Assembly: GCA_018818235.1 (NCBI GenBank)
Contig: JAHISE010000081.1
Coordinates: 1 to 22,728 of the forward strand
From: Patescibacteria group bacterium
GTDB lineage: Bacteria; Patescibacteriota; Gracilibacteria; Peribacterales; Peribacteraceae
Direction of reading: 5' to 3'
DNA: 22,728 nt
The position numbers were made by a program, and so were the translations under genes. Shown in pieces: positions 22,256 through 22,728 of the stretch. Within the stretch, counting starts at the first letter, position 1, and each line of letters begins with the position of its first letter. The notes below the pieces were generated by a model that was not told where the DNA came from, made no database searches, and saw only the letters and a program-made list of their open reading frames with translations.

Positions 22256-22289
22256 ATAATAGAGTCTATTGAAATTACTTCAAGTAATT
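22256..22289 (-). promoter_or_regulatory. Leaderless gap promoter with overlapping perfect inverted repeat
   Basis: TTGAAG (22283-22278), 16-nt spacer, TATTAT (22261-22256), ending six bases before ATG 22249. A perfect 17-nt inverted repeat, AATTACTT-C-AAGTAATT at 22273-22289, covers the -35, as expected for a repressor operator. Confidence 0.6.
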
Positions 22290-22305
22290 GAAGTTAACAT
22301 CGTTT

Positions 22306-22333
22306 GGAATACTGGAATATTGGAATATTGGGG
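22306..22333. repeat. GGAATATT 8-nt array
   Basis: GGAATACT, GGAATATT, GGAATATT, then GGGG. Same unit as the arms at 2338 and 2537, about 20 kb away, and again immediately next to an ATACYAATT element. No opposed arm is seen before the window ends. Confidence 0.65.
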
Positions 22334-22338
22334 TTATG

Positions 22339-22589
22339 ATACTAATTACATTTCAAAGTATCACATATCGTAGCATCTATTAAAACCTATACCTTGGCTC
22401 TTTTCTTTATCCCCCTCCCTCAATATTTTAAGGTGAGGGAGTTTTCGAAGGGGGAGAGGATGGGTGGCCATTCGATATGACTCATGGTCACTCATAGATA
22501 TTACTTGCAACAAGATTGTTAGCCACACTGAGTAATGTCGAAGTGTGAGGGGGGCAGGAGATAAGTATATTTTGAACTGGAATTGGTAT
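22339..22589. repeat. MITE-like element with ATACYAATT inverted ends
   Basis: Terminal 19-mers (ATACTAATTACATTTCAAA and the inverse of ATACCAATTCCAGTTCAAA) match at 16 positions. The core contains a CCCTCA/TGAGGG hairpin nested within CCCCC/GGGGG (about 22411-22455), the inverted copy of the 20-mer from 2412-2431 at 22447-22466, and a CACACT/AGTGTG hairpin near 22522-22548. The 89-codon minus-strand frame here is not judged to be a gene. Confidence 0.6.
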
Positions 22590-22728
22590 ATACTCCTTCG
22601 CCTAAATAATTCCGATTCTTGAGGATTCATTAAATTATTAACAAATCTATTTCTAATGGCTATGGAGTACGAGATTGCATAACAAAAGCACAGTGAATTT
22701 TTCGGAATTATTAACTAAAAGCAGTATA
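22590..22728. other. Featureless end of the window
   Basis: AT-rich sequence with no ORF, RNA gene or recognisable repeat. I see nothing assignable here. Confidence 0.5.

Noticed and set aside
2338..22589. CRISPR array
   Set aside because: Repeats are 7-8 nt with no spacers of uniform length and no cas genes are present.
22361..22630. Minus-strand open frame of 89 codons
   Set aside because: It spans hairpins and inverted repeats of an element, has no coherent domain or membrane pattern, and its sequence reflects repeat composition.
1..22728. UGA recoded as glycine (as in Gracilibacteria/Absconditabacteria)
   Set aside because: purA, the GT4 at 17991 and the gene at 19192 end at UGA with full-length domains, and conserved glycines are encoded by GGN.

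Overview
The window (22,728 bases, AT-rich, standard code with UGA used as a stop) looks like a chromosome segment of a small-genome bacterium, most likely a member of the Candidate Phyla Radiation (Patescibacteria). This is inferred from gene style and content: a lone purA, a small SecG, a KhpA-type KH protein, a two-helix T4SS-pilin-like protein, a cell-surface protein of DUF11-like repeats with a CNDGIDND motif, and no Shine-Dalgarno sequence before any start I examined. The lineage within the radiation cannot be fixed from this window, although presence of bL9, a gluconeogenic gap/fbp pair and purA are useful constraints.

Layout: 1-2331 (+) partial CCA-adding enzyme and a CNNM/CBS membrane protein; 2338-2565 nested inverted-repeat element; 2564-4411 (-) O-antigen ligase-like polymerase; 4516-4592 tRNA-Ile(UAU) followed by hairpins and a short terminal-inverted-repeat element; 4847-8040 (-) secG, a membrane-anchored peptide-type ABC substrate-binding protein with an inserted Ig-like domain, and rplI; 8294-8371 tRNA-Val(UAC) with hairpins; 8464-8919 (-) an unknown gene; 9033-11644 (+) DUF11 surface protein, khpA and a T4SS-pilin-like gene; 11817-14096 (-) a GT4 glycosyltransferase, a DciA/DUF721-like protein and rpsP with a long acidic tail; 14114-16995 (+) a 3'-short prmC, purA and an unknown gene; 17001-19040 (-) a second GT4 glycosyltransferase and NAD kinase; 19192-20066 (+) two unknown genes; 20176-22249 (-) a GapB-type gap and fbp pair; 22250-22728 promoter, repeats and another inverted-repeat element.

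The genes cover housekeeping functions (tRNA maturation, ribosome, secretion, release-factor methylation, NADP and AMP supply, gluconeogenesis) and envelope construction (two GT4 enzymes, O-antigen ligase-like protein, DUF11 surface protein). A GapB-like NADP-type GAPDH signature, FBPase and NAD kinase together suggest flow of carbon towards hexoses for surface polysaccharide.

The most unusual content is non-coding. Nearly every gene junction carries one of three repeat systems: (a) arrays of 7-8 nt units, different in sequence at each site, usually arranged as opposed arms and often running into the stop codon of the neighbouring gene; (b) elements with ATAC(C/T)AATT-type inverted ends and interchangeable GC-rich hairpin cores; (c) two-stem hairpins with a constant ATAGC/CGAA internal loop and variable, self-complementary stems. 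In addition several genes have a -10 box placed exactly 6-7 nt before ATG, predicting leaderless mRNAs.
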